DNA of 64,000 bases from Ancistrus triradiatus (Eukaryota; Chordata; Actinopteri; Siluriformes; Loricariidae). The notes below the pieces were generated by a model, which was not told the origin of the DNA, did no database searches, and worked only from the letters and a program-made list of their open reading frames with translations. Below are positions 11,547 to 21,405 of this stretch, in pieces; the stretch's first letter is position 1; each line of letters begins with the position of its first letter. The stretch covers positions 62,001 to 126,000 of the forward strand of contig JAJAGP010001482.1 in assembly GCA_025084515.1 (NCBI GenBank), given 5' to 3'. Position numbers and translations under genes: made by a program.

Positions 11547-12105
11547 GTTACAGGTTCCACTCAGACCTCCACACATCTTGCCCCTCATCGCCGCTGGGGG
11601 ACAGTTTTGTCCACGCTGTTCGTGGTGCTCCGCCAGACAGCGGAGCACCGGAAGAAGAGCTAGGACCCTCGGACTAAGTGGACTCAGCTGAGTGAAACTG
11701 TATTTAAGCAGGGCCCTAGCTCCAGAATGGCGTAGGGGATTGTGTTTTGGTCTCAGACCTTCCGGACTGTTGCAGTGTTTGCGGTTAGTATTGCTTCGGT
11801 TTACTTTGCTTGGCGGCATAGGCCGCTTCTGTGTGTTCATGCCCTGTTCCGGTCTCTCTGTGGATTTACGGACGGCTCGTATCTCCACGTTCGTGTCTTG
11901 CTGTAAGCCCGCTTCTGTTTTCGTTATTGCGGAAAAGAAAGCTTATGTATCTGCAAGTTGCAGTAGATCCGCTAATGCTTTTTCTTTGGTTAACATTTGT
12001 TTATATTCTCATGTGGTTACGTTTGTTTTGTTATCAATAAAATATGGTTATCAATGTGGAGCCTGCGCTCGTCTCCGTCCCTCCAGTTAGGACCCGTCGT
12101 GATAG
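11547..12105 (+). mobile_element. Ty3/gypsy-type long terminal repeat
   Basis: It begins TGTTACAGGTTCCACTCAGA and ends near GACCCGTCGTGATAG. A promoter-like TATTTAAGC lies at ~11700 and AATAAAATATGG about 65 bases before the end, the normal place for a retroelement polyadenylation signal. A second LTR start with the same AGACCTCCACACAT words is at 13506. The LTR was inserted into the DNA transposon remnant at 10905-11545. Confidence 0.65.
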
Positions 12106-12400
12106 AATTCCCCACCCACCCTTGGAGACGGCAGGTCACTGCGCTACCCTGGTTCGGTCGGTTTCGTCAGACAGGGTTCCTCTACCTGATGAGTATGACG
12201 GTGACCCTCATAAATACGGGGACTTCTTGCATCAGTGCTCCCGCTACCTGCGGTCAAGGCTGTTTTTTTTTTCAGAGCACAAACAGGTGTTTTTTGTTTA
12301 CTGCCGTTTGTCGGGACCAGCATTGTTATGTTAAATAGCCGGTCCCAGCTGGAATTTGGAACCTGTCTCCAACTTTTTGAGAAACTCTGGGAGGGTTAAG
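12106..12400 (+). pseudogene. Degenerate gypsy gag fragment
   Basis: Directly after the LTR, the plus-strand frame contains a capsid-like stretch, LPDEYDGDPHKYGDFLHQC, a pattern seen in gypsy gag (proline-x-x-y-x-gly-asp-pro followed by a FL-Q-C helix). The frame then stops early and drifts. The gag is broken and no protease or polymerase follows in this copy. Confidence 0.6.
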
Positions 12401-12712
12401 CCAAGGAGTTTGGAGGTCTCTCTAACCGGCTTCCGTACTGTGCCCAGCAGTGCACAGTACTCATGCGCCAGTTACGGGATTCCCCGTTTGTTAGTTGCAG
12501 GAAGGGGTTGACCAAGTAGAGGCTAGTGCCTGTTAGCCTTGTATCTGAGCCTGCTAGCGCCGTAGCTGAGCACGCTGCGCCTGTTAGCTCCTTAGATGAG
12601 CAGTTAGCGCTCCGTAGCTCAGTACCTGAGCAGTTAGAGCTCAGTAGCCCAATATTTGGGCCCTCTAGCTGTTATGGTTTGCCATATTAGAAGCGATGAC
12701 GAACCGTACTGT
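12380..12712 (+). repeat. Direct repeat, copy 1
   Basis: This segment (AAGCCAAGGAGTTTGGAGG ... AGAAGCGATGACGAACCGT) is repeated with few changes at 13750-14060. It contains a run of GAGCAGTTAG/GAGCCTGCTAGCG words, a decayed short-period repeat built on 'gagc-gttag'. Confidence 0.8.
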
Positions 12713-12774
12713 ATCCATCGCACAACTTAGCCCCTTACATGAAGTAGAAGTGACTATTAGTAAGTTGTCTGAGC

Positions 12775-13190
12775 TAGTTGCGCCGCTGAGATCGTCTGTT
12801 CCAGTTTCAGTAGTCGCGCCGAGGGCGACTGTTCCAGTTCCAGTAGGCGCGCTGAGGGCGTCTGTTCTGGTAGCCGTACCGAGGGTGACTGTTCTAGTTC
12901 CTGTGCCAGTACCAAGGGCGACTGTTCCAGTAGCCGTGCTGAGGGCGACTGTTCCAGTTCTTGTTCCAGCGCTGAGGGCGACTGTTACAGTAGCCATGCC
13001 GAGGGCGACTGCTCCAGTTCCAGTGCCAGCGCTAAAGGCGACTGCTCCGGTAGCTGTACCGAGGGTGACTAGTCCAGATCCTGTGCCAGCACCGAGGGCG
13101 ACTGTTCCAGTAGTCGTGCCAAGGGCGTCTGTTCCAGTTCCAGTGCCTGTGCCAAGAGCGTCTGTTCCAGCACCGAGGGCATCCTAAGAG
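12775..13190 (+). repeat. Minisatellite, ~27-39 base units
   Basis: Units of the form GAGGGCGACTGTTCCAGT plus GTAGCCGTGCC vary in length but mostly stay multiples of three, which keeps one frame open as Val-Pro-Val/Pro-Arg-Ala-Thr repeats. This open frame is a product of the repeat and is not claimed as a gene. Confidence 0.85.
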
Positions 13191-13340
13191 GCCTTGCCAG
13201 AGGCCGTGTGTTCCCCAGAGGCCTTGCCAGAGGCTGTGAGTTCTCGAGATGCCTTGCCAGAGGCCGTGAGTTACCGAGAGGCCTTGCCAAAGGCCGTGAG
13301 GTCCCGAGAAGCCTTGCCAGAGGCCATGTCTTCCCATGAG
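13191..13340 (+). repeat. Second minisatellite, ~30 base unit
   Basis: Five imperfect units of GAGGCCTTGCCAGAGGCCGT plus a short variable end follow straight on from the first minisatellite but have an unrelated unit. Confidence 0.85.
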
Positions 13341-13505
13341 GCCCCTCTTCCTGTGAGACTTTCCCGGTGATTTGGTCCATTCCAGTGCCCACGTGGGTGC
13401 CTAGAAGACGCCTGGAGAGAAAACCCCTATACACAGTCATGCGCCCCAGTGGAGGGGGTGCGAGGGGCATTGTAGGAGCCCTAGCTCCGACTCGGGATAT
13501 GGGAT

Positions 13506-13540
13506 ATGTCATGGGTTCCCCCCAGACCTCCACACATTTA
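13506..13540 (+). mobile_element. Truncated second LTR start
   Basis: TGTCATGGGTTCC followed by CAGACCTCCACACAT matches the first bases of the LTR at 11547. It is cut after about 35 bases by an 'agcgcttttt' repeat. This suggests the 3' LTR of a non-autonomous gypsy element spanning about 11.55-13.54 kb. Confidence 0.55.
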
Positions 13541-13541
13541 A

Positions 13542-13727
13542 GTCAAGTCAAGTCAGATCTATTTATATAGCGCTTTTTACAATGGAGCATTGTCTCAAAG
13601 CAACTTTACAAGTTTAGATTATCTCCTAATATCTACGTCCAATCCCAAATTGAGCAAGCCTAGGGAGACAGTGGCAAGGAAAAAGTCCTTAAGTGTTATG
13701 AGGAAAAAACCTTGGGAGGACCAAGAC
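13542..13727 (-). repeat. 'agcgcttttt' family repeat
   Basis: It starts AAGTCAAGTCAAGTCAG and ends at the CTTGGGAGGACCAAGAC block, in the same orientation as the copy at 2985-3220. It sits exactly at the break in the second LTR, as expected for a later insertion. Confidence 0.82.
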
Positions 13728-13749
13728 GTTTAAGTCGGCATTAAGCCAA

Positions 13750-14060
13750 TTAAGCCAAGGAGTTTGGAGGTCTGCCTAACCGGCTTCTATACTATTCCAG
13801 GTAGTGCGCAGTACTCATGCGCCAGTTGCGGGATTCCCCGTTCGTTAGTTGCAGGAAGGGGTTGACCTAGTACAGGCTAGCACCCGTTAGCTTTGTATCT
13901 GAGCCTGCTAGCGCCATAGCTGAGCACACCACGCCAGTTAGCTTCGTAGATGAGCAGTTAGTGCTCCGTAGCTCAGTACCTGAGCAGTTAGAGCTCAGTA
14001 GCCCAATATTTGGGCTCTCTAGCTGTTACGGATTGCCAAATTAGAAGCGATGACGAACCG
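13750..14060 (+). repeat. Direct repeat, copy 2
   Basis: Near-identical to 12380-12712, including CATGCGCCAGTTGCGGGATT and the final AGAAGCGATGACGAACCGT. Confidence 0.8.
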
Positions 14061-15290
14061 TGTAAACAAAATATAAATGGATTGGGACCCAAGTGCAGTT
14101 AGCTCCAGATGGTAGTTATAACCAATATAAAAATAAATAAATGAAAAGAAAACAAACCGAAGAACTAATTAACTAATAAAACTAAATAAAAGAAAGTACA
14201 TGTCGTAAGCGTACTGCGCCGCTATTCAGAGTTGGCCTTACGGCGTGCCCTTTTTTTTGCCTGCACGAACGGCTTCTTTGTTCGGGTTTTCTGCGCATGT
14301 TGGCAGTGCGCAGAAGCCTCGAGTTTTTGGGGTTGTATTTAAAAACAGTTTGGTAAAATATGGCTTGTATTGAATAGGGAACACATGATTTTAAATGCTG
14401 AATAATTAAATATCCATTTCAATAATGGTATTTCCTTATTCTGGTTCCACCGTTCTGTGAGGAAAAACACAGTTGGCGGTTCCATTATGATTCTGGATTG
14501 GACAATTAATATCTTATTTGTGGTATCTGGAACTGAGGAAAAAAACACTATAAAATTATTGAACTTTAAGCAAAAATGTAGTTCAGAAGGTAACCTGGGT
14601 GGGATACTACCTGGTGAATACAAAGAGGGCCCAAACATCCAAGTGTAATTGAAGCATCATATTATTAAATGCAATTTTTTGTGACTTTTGTTGGCTTTGT
14701 TTGTTTATCAAAGAATGTCTTCAGACCAGGAGAACCCACTGAGGTATAATACTGTGCAAAAGTCCTTAGAGCTTAGTCCCACCATGTAGATTAGGAATAA
14801 CTATTTTTCTGTCCAGTTCCTGTGGTATTTAGAAATTACAATGAGAAGACAGAAAATTTTGTATGTGGTATTAAAAAAAAAAAAAACTTGAAAAAACGTC
14901 CCTGTTGAAACCATCCCAATAAAGATTTCAGATTTTGCGCTCATTAGATGTCCCAAGAGTAATTGGATAAATAAAATAAAAAATAATAGACAGATAAATA
15001 AACAAGACTCATAAAAGCTAAAACGAGTAAGCTCAACGAGCCCCTGTTTTTTGAAAATGTAGTGAGTAAAAGTAAACAGAATTCTCTTTTTGAAATATAC
15101 TAAGTAAAAAGGTAAAGTATTTATTTAAAAAGTTAACAGAAAATAATCAAAGCAAGTACAAAGTACAGATACTAAAAATACTTAAAGAACAGTAACATAT
15201 ACTTTTGGCATTAACATCTCTGCACCACCACATCAATTGGCTTACGAAAATAAATGGTCTTCTGAGAATGTAGATATTTTTTTTTGTTGG
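14061..15290. other. A/T-rich sequence without a recognised gene
   Basis: No exon was recognised. A fragment resembling a Tc1-like terminal repeat (ACTGTGCAAAAGTCCTTAGA) lies at 14752. The rest is A/T-rich intergenic DNA leading into the duplicated fgf23-like unit. Confidence 0.5.
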
Positions 15291-16365
15291 CGTGTTACAA
15301 TTTGAATCAACAAAGCTATCAGTTTTAGTGTGGTATTTTATAGTAGCTAGTAACTTTTGTTTTTAGGCGAAAGCCAGTCAGGAATCACAAGTTCCCGAAA
15401 ATCAGTTTATCAGTGTTATCAGTTCTTACCTAATTTTATGTTGCAAGAGCTATGTATTTTAACTCTATCCAAACAAGAACACAAAAGCAAACATGAGAAA
15501 CAGGTATTTTATTTTATGTACTGTTTAAGAACACGTGTATCAAAAAATATAAAAAGATATATAACACAAATTTAAAAACACACTTCAATAAATACTATTG
15601 CTGTACATACAACTGTCCAGCACCATTTCACTAACATAAAGCAGGAATACTAGCACATCTCCCATAAGAGCAAACAAACTGCATCTTTAAACGCAACATT
15701 GATAAACAACTGTGTACAACCTTCAACTATAATTCCAAGCAACAGATTTAGCATTTATACAAGACCATAAATCTTCATAAAGAAACTACACTGTGTTAAC
15801 AATCCCCAATTATACTTAAATGTTAGCCTATTAAGCTGGCTAAAAGGACAGTCCCTGACCTACACTTAGCACGGAGCTGTGCTTAAACCAGTGGCTGTCA
15901 AACCTTTTTTTGGTGTGACAAGTGACATGCATTACGTATTTTAAGTTTTGACTGCGTAACAGCATGCAATAGCTCCACGCCCTCACTTTCAGAAGCACTA
16001 GCTTAAACAACTACATAAAATACATGTAGCCTGAATTTGGCAGATATAATCCACTCAGAATCAGAGTTTTCTGTTGATCCTGTGCTTTTCCATTGTTGGA
16101 GTTAGAGGACTATATGAAAGCAGGACCTCTAAAGGATCGTCCACTGAAGTAATAGTCTCTTTAAACACGTCAAGTCTTTTTTGTGATGCTTTACAAAGAC
16201 AATATACAGATGTGATAAGTTATGAGAGTATCTGTTAGGTTTAGTTTGCTGGAAACCGATCAGCACGTCACCCCTGCAGGAGTGAAGCACGTCGTACTGT
16301 CAATGTCATCTGACATGTTAAAAATTACAGTCCTTATTGGTGCCAGATACCTGGAGTTGAAAGAA
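15290..16365 (-). repeat. Segmental duplication, 3' part, proximal copy
   Basis: It aligns along its length with 23760-24930: same order of words such as ATTTTATGTTGCAAGAGCTA, CATTTCACTAACATAAAGCA and TTGGAGTTAGAGGACTATAT. It contains the degenerate exon 3 of the fgf23-like gene plus about 0.75 kb of its 3' flank. Homology stops at 16365, where gypsy sequence begins. Confidence 0.88.
16040..16350 (-). pseudogene. fgf23-like exon 3, degraded copy
   Basis: Compared with the intact exon at 24510-24914, this copy keeps the CAACTCCAG acceptor and the first codons (VSGTNKDC), but the eighth codon is a TAA stop and further stops follow. About 109 bases are missing near 16174-16182, removing the stretch that encodes the basic cleavage site and shifting the frame. 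The loss of both frame and cleavage region shows that it cannot make the secreted factor. Confidence 0.85.
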
Positions 16366-16800
16366 GTTAGACCTTTGCAATGAGTACAACCTGATCCGTC
16401 TTAAGGAAGGAGATGAATCAAAGACGGCCTTTAGCACCAGTTTGGGGCACTATGAGTACTAAGTGATGCCATTTGGTCTGGACAATGCCCCCTCGGTCTT
16501 CCAGGCCTTCATTAATGATGTCCTCTGGGATATGCTGGGTCATTTCGTGGTTGTGTACCTGGATGACATATTGATCTATTCACCGGATCTCCCTACTCAC
16601 ATCTCTCAGTTTCACCAGGTCCTCGGAATGTTGTTGCACCATCACCTTTGAGTGAAGTCTGAGAAGTGTGAGTTCCACAACCAGTCGGTCCACCAGTCAG
16701 GAAACATCCCCCTCAGGTGTTGCCATGGATGACTCCAAAGTGGCCGCAGTCCTCTCCTGGCCTACACTCCGCACCCTCAAAAACCTTCACAGAAGCCCCC
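16366..16800 (+). pseudogene. Ty3/gypsy reverse transcriptase fragment
   Basis: The plus-strand frames hold gypsy reverse transcriptase words: NEYNLIRLKEGDESKTAF, VMPFGLDNAPSVFQAFIND, the catalytic YLDDIL at about 16555, and downstream GVAMDDSKVAAVLSWP. In-frame stops occur after GHYEY and HHHL, so the enzyme is dead. The fragment begins only about 15 bases upstream of the exon 3 acceptor of the broken fgf23-like copy. Confidence 0.85.
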
Positions 16801-19330
16801 CAAAGAATCCTGAACACATCCTGCCGGCCTTGTGTGTCCGTTGCAAGCTATCCAGTGGGATTTTTCAAACCGAGATTTGGACGATGCCCCCTCTCACAGA
16901 TGCCAAGTTCCCCCCTTCCCTGAGTGCCCTACGGACAGAAAGTACGTCCTTCCCCCCTTTTTTTGTGATCGCTCAATAAAACCTGGGGCCCATGTTTCTC
17001 GCCCTTGCTCTGGTTCACCAGGATAGACGCCGTACCTATCCAGCCTTTCCTGGCAGCTTCGATTTGTGGCAATCCAATGGCAAGCCGACACTTCCATCCG
17101 TTTTTCCTATGACAACGTTGCATCCAAAGTTAAGGTCCCTCAACACCCTCCCTTCTGTTTTCACTCCTCCCCCCCTACCCTAAATAACCCATTCCCCAGT
17201 GGTCCTTGGGTCCCACATTTTTGCCCCTCCCGTGATTTTTATTATGGAAATTGTTGCCCATTCCTCTCAGGGATTTACCAACCATCCTCCTCCTCCTCCT
17301 ATCAATCGACGGCTTCTTTCTTCCATGATTTAATCATATATCTTATTCTCCCTCATCCCCTTTAGCCAACTCCCAACACAGCCCTTTTCAGACAAGCAAT
17401 TCTTTCCCTCTGGAAAGAAGAAGAAAAGAATGTTGGTTTCCCACAAGTTTTGGTATCTTTGAGGGACATCTTGTCAAGATCCCCAGTTCACCTCTCTTTC
17501 CTTTCCGGTTGTGCAGACTTTGCAGGGAAAGCTAGGAAGCCCTCTGTAGTGTCCACCTCAGGTAAACCACCCTGCTGATCCCAATGGCCGGTGTGGAAGC
17601 CTTTTCGTACCAGGGGCCTGAAGAAGTTTTTTTTTCCCTGCAAACTGTCTTGAATGCATGCCTTCCAATATCTCAATAATCCGGTAAGAAATCCTCCAGA
17701 AAAGTTGAATCTGTTCATTCTGGACATAAGAGGTTTTTGTGGGAGAAAACGTTTCCGTCCCTCCATCCCCTAAGTGAACCCTTCTTCAGGTCCTCAAGCT
17801 AGTTGGAGAACTTACCCTTCCCCAATTTTCATATACAGCACAATTTTTTGTCTAACTACTGGTACAAACCACCCATTGCATAAAACATGGGAAACCGGTG
17901 ATCAGTTTTAATTATGGCAGATTATCCAGAATCCATTAATGACAATGGTCCCACGTTGTACAATTCACACAGGAGTGGGTCCATCAGAAAGGGCTCCTTC
18001 GGGTTTCAAGGGATTGAAGGTTTCCCTTTTTTTTTTAAAAAAAAATGCTTTCTTTTACTTCCGTGTTTCAACCATCGTTCCTCCCTATCCAGGAATCCTC
18101 TGCAATGTTCCCCTTCAATATCCTTTGAAAGAGTGGCCCGTAGTTGGGGTGTAAACCGCAGAGTGTCCTGGACCTGATGAAGGTAGGTCTTTCTATGTTT
18201 TGACCTCCTATTTTTTGCAATATGACTGGTAAAAAATCCATCGTTATGCAAATGTGCTTGTTTATATAGTATGGGGAAGGTTTTCCAACTAGCTGAGACT
18301 GTCACTTAAGAATAAGTGACGAAACGTTTTCCACAAAACCCTTATGCCAGATGAACAGATTCAACTTCCTTGGGGGGGGGGAATTCCCCTGCAACACTGC
18401 TACTGTTTAACCAATCCTCATAATTTATAGTCAGTTTTCCTCACCTGGGCCAGAGACTGGCCCCAGAAATTTCCACTTGAAACACCTCGGCCACCGGAAC
18501 TCCACTTTTCCATTTTCCAGTTTTATCCTTGGGCTACCAGCCACCCCTTTTTGTCCCATGGAACCCACCCCCTCGGACAACACCCCCCCGGCCGTAGAAA
18601 ATGCACTGGTTTTTTCATCAAAACGCATCCAAGGAGATCTGGGAGGCCAGGCTCCACCATAGGATCGACAAGGCCCCATTCACCATACAAGAGGCTCGCC
18701 CATTGTCGTTGGCATCCCCTCTTCCCGACTAACCAATCCTGTTGAATCGTGTCCTGGCTGTTTTCTAACGAGGGATCTGCAACAAGAAGCCAGGGCATAG
18801 CTCCAGTTTTCTTTTCCTCGGCTAATTTTTTGGGGTCTTTTTAAGAATCATAAAGAAGATAATAATGTCCCCAAAAAAAACCTTACATAAACTCATTACC
18901 TTACCTACCACCCGCTTACTTAATACAACTCTCTGTTCTTTTTCAATGTCCCTCACTTCTGCAAGCCCTGGGTACCTTGGTCCGCTAGCATCTACCTCCC
19001 CTTCATAACAGCCACCATCGTGGAGCCCACCAGCCTACAAACGGTTCACCGACCGTCCAGGAACTCTTCCTGGGTGGTTTCTCGGCTCCAGTAACCTGGG
19101 TGGACTGGGAGACGCCGGAGGAACGCTGTTTGGGGTAAGGAGGCAAAGGATAGTCCTGAAAACCCCTCCCTTTCTTCTCGTCTGAGAATTCCACTCAGCC
19201 AATCCCCTGGAATGTCTGGGTCCTCCGGGCCAAAGTCCCATTAACAGTTTTTTTCCCTTGACTCCGTGAAGGCCACCCGCCACTCCTCGGCTAACACGGG
19301 TCCTTCGGTGGGTGGCACTTCCACATCTGC
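16801..19330. other. Degraded retroelement interior, no readable gene
   Basis: It lies between the gypsy polymerase fragment and an LTR-like end, so by position it is the rest of the element. The translated frames show no clear integrase or chromodomain. The segment is C/T-rich with many long homopolymers (for example at 17630, 18030 and 18373), unlike its neighbours. It may be strongly decayed or poorly assembled. Confidence 0.45.
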
Positions 19331-19680
19331 AGCCAGCCAAGCGGACTGTGCTCACCTTCTACCACGTTCTCCCTCATCTACACCTGTGGCTAATCTTCCC
19401 TTCTCCTATTTATACTCTTGTTCCCCAGTTTCTTTGCTAAGTCACTTGGTCTCTACCTTCTACCTTTCTAAGCACCTTTCGATTGCATTGCGTACCTGGT
19501 TTTGATTCCGTTCCTTGTCTCTCGTCTCTCCCTATTGGCTCTGTTATTCTTTGCCTCTTCTATTTTCCGACCTTGGACCATCTCCGACTACAATTTTTGC
19601 CTGCCGCTCTCAATAAACACCGCCTTGGTTTGATCCAGTCGCGGCGTGTGTCTCCTTCCCCTAAGCCGGCGTTACATTAT
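19331..19680 (+). mobile_element. LTR-like 3' end of gypsy element
   Basis: A C/T-rich stretch contains CTCTCAATAAACACC about 70 bases before GGCGTTACA, the usual layout of the polyadenylation signal and 3' edge of a teleost gypsy LTR. After about 19690 the sequence returns to the fgf23-like duplication, so the element would span about 16366-19680. Confidence 0.55.
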
Positions 19681-19821
19681 ATACGTTTTGTCGTAGCAAC
19701 ATTCCGACTGATGAATCACCCATAAATAAAAGTGCATTTTCTGTGAATGGTACAGGGTAAGTCCACCTACTAAGTTATGCATCAATGGATCATTAATAAC
19801 ATTTGATTGTATTTCACTTAC

Positions 19822-19928
19822 CAAGGTATAAAACTGTCCTCTGGAGTCCATGCATAAGAACTTTTGACTTTACAGTTTGAGCACTAAGAAGCGGTGCCTA
19901 TTTTTGTTCTTCTGGTAGATGATCTTTC
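19822..19928 (-). pseudogene. Third copy of fgf23-like exon 2, with a stop codon
   Basis: A 107-base segment with intact GA...CACAG acceptor and GTAAG donor aligns base for base with the exons at 20807-20913 and 26886-26992. The codon after LKL is TAA where the other copies have GAT or GAA, so it is a nonsense copy. Upstream sequence resembles a shortened intron 1 and stops near the former exon 1 donor, so this is a remnant of a third tandem unit. Confidence 0.85.
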
Positions 19929-19979
19929 CTGTGATTTCCAGCGCTTTTTAGTAGGCACTTCTTAACCCCAGACGTACCT

Positions 19980-20745
19980 GTCTACCTGTATGTTTTAAAC
20001 ATCCATACTTTGCTACTTTGGCATTGTCCTCAACCCAGATTTTAAAACTTATCTTCTCCAATAAAATAATAAAATTAATTGTTAATTTATGATTAATAAA
20101 TTTTTTTTAAATCACAATGTGTGTTTTCATTATTACTTAAAATGATACAGAATGTTAATATCTATACCATGTCTGAATATTTTTGAACAACATATTACTG
20201 TCTACCGCAACAGCCTATGATTTCTGTAGCAAATTATTTGAAGGTAACACTTGTTTATGTCGTAACCATGGAAACAAAGACTGACAGAGGAGCACATGTT
20301 AGCCATGAGAGAAGAGAGACATTTTGATGTCTGGGAATGTGAGTAATTTAATCATGTATTCCTCCTGATCATAAAGCAGGTTTATGCAATGCCACTAGCA
20401 TTTTCAGGAGTATTTTACATCAAACATGAAATTATCATATTATTTATATGTATTTAAAGTGCATCTTATACTAGCTGTTGACTAGCATTAGCAAATCCAT
20501 GACTTAGCGGCTTTTGTTCTCTGGAAAAAGTGAAAATTGTCAACCGCAACACATCATTACCAAAACTTTCAATTATTAATTATTAATAAATTAATTTCTA
20601 TTTAATTACATATTTAGGTTCTATATAAGTTTAGTCGTAGCAAGATTAAATCTTTACTTTAAAGCGTATAAACATGATCTTAAAATAATTAAAACAAAAT
20701 TATTACAATTTTTATTTTTCACAATTTAAAATTGGTACAGGGTAA
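19980..20745 (-). repeat. Intron repeat, copy 1
   Basis: This block (GCTACTTTGGCATTGTCCTC ... CTAGCTGTTGACTAGCATTA ... TTAATTATTAATTATTAAT) matches 26060-26775 in the same orientation and 40400-40850 plus 41880-42000 in reverse. It is an interspersed element carried in fgf23-like intron 2 and copied with the locus. Confidence 0.8.
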
Positions 20746-20806
20746 ATGCGCCTACTAAGTTATGCATCAATGGATCATTAATAACATTTGATTGTATTTC
20801 TCTTAC

Positions 20807-21216
20807 CAAGGTGTAAAACTGTCCTCTGGAGTCCATGCATAAGAACTTCTGACTATCCAGTTTGAGCACTACGAAGCGGTGCCTACTTTTGTTCTTCTGG
20901 TAGATGATTTTTCCTGTGATTTGAGAGAAACGTCACCAATCTGTTCAGAACGCAATAACAATTATAAAAAGCATTCTTATGAAACCCCAGACCTACCATT
21001 AGAAACAGAGTGGATGATTTTCTGAAGTCCTTTGCCCGTTTCCTCCATAAAGTTGTTGTCCATGAAGGTTTTTGTTTTGAGCCGCCTTGATGTTCCAGCA
21101 TTACCTGCCATGGCATTAGAGGTTGATAATGCCTGCTGAAGAGAATGGCATGTTCCTGCAGTGTAGAGTTTAAAAACAGCCCAACAAAGGAGAAGATTTG
21201 AGAGCAATGCCATCAT
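20807..21216 (-). pseudogene. fgf23-like proximal copy, exons 1 and 2
   Basis: Exon 1 (20997-21216) and exon 2 (20807-20913) are open, splice-compatible and 90-95% similar by eye to the distal copy; exon 1 encodes MMALLSNLLLCW and a signal-peptide-like start. The gene as a unit is nevertheless broken: a second exon 2 with a stop lies downstream at 19822, a gypsy element fills intron 2, and the only downstream exon 3 (16040-16350) has stops and a deletion. Relative to the distal copy about 185 bases including the original start codon and proximal upstream sequence are missing; the present ATG ATG comes from what was upstream DNA. Confidence 0.8.
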
Positions 21217-21229
21217 GCAATGTCATGGT

Positions 21230-21405
21230 CTAACAGGTACAGGGCTTCTTGAATTGTTCTATATTTCTGCATAAATATGATCAACAACATCATCAGACCT
21301 AAAAGTACATAAGAGAACCCAATTAAACAAATAAGATAATACTGGGTCATTGATTTATTGATCAAAATGACCCACTATTACATATCTGTGAGTAGCAAAC
21401 GCATT
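21230..21405 (+). mobile_element. Tc1-like end fragment
   Basis: It matches the left end of the Tc1 remnant at 27507 (TTGTTCTATATTTCTGCATA, ATTAAACAAATA, CTGGGTCATTGATTTATTGA). It breaks off at about 21405 into tigar-intron-like sequence. Its presence at the same place in both fgf23-like copies shows that the transposon landed before the duplication. Confidence 0.75.

Noticed and set aside
12696..13187. 163-codon open frame rich in Val, Pro, Arg, Ala
   Set aside because: It is produced by a minisatellite whose units are multiples of three; there is no unique start region or domain, and it lies in a decayed retroelement.
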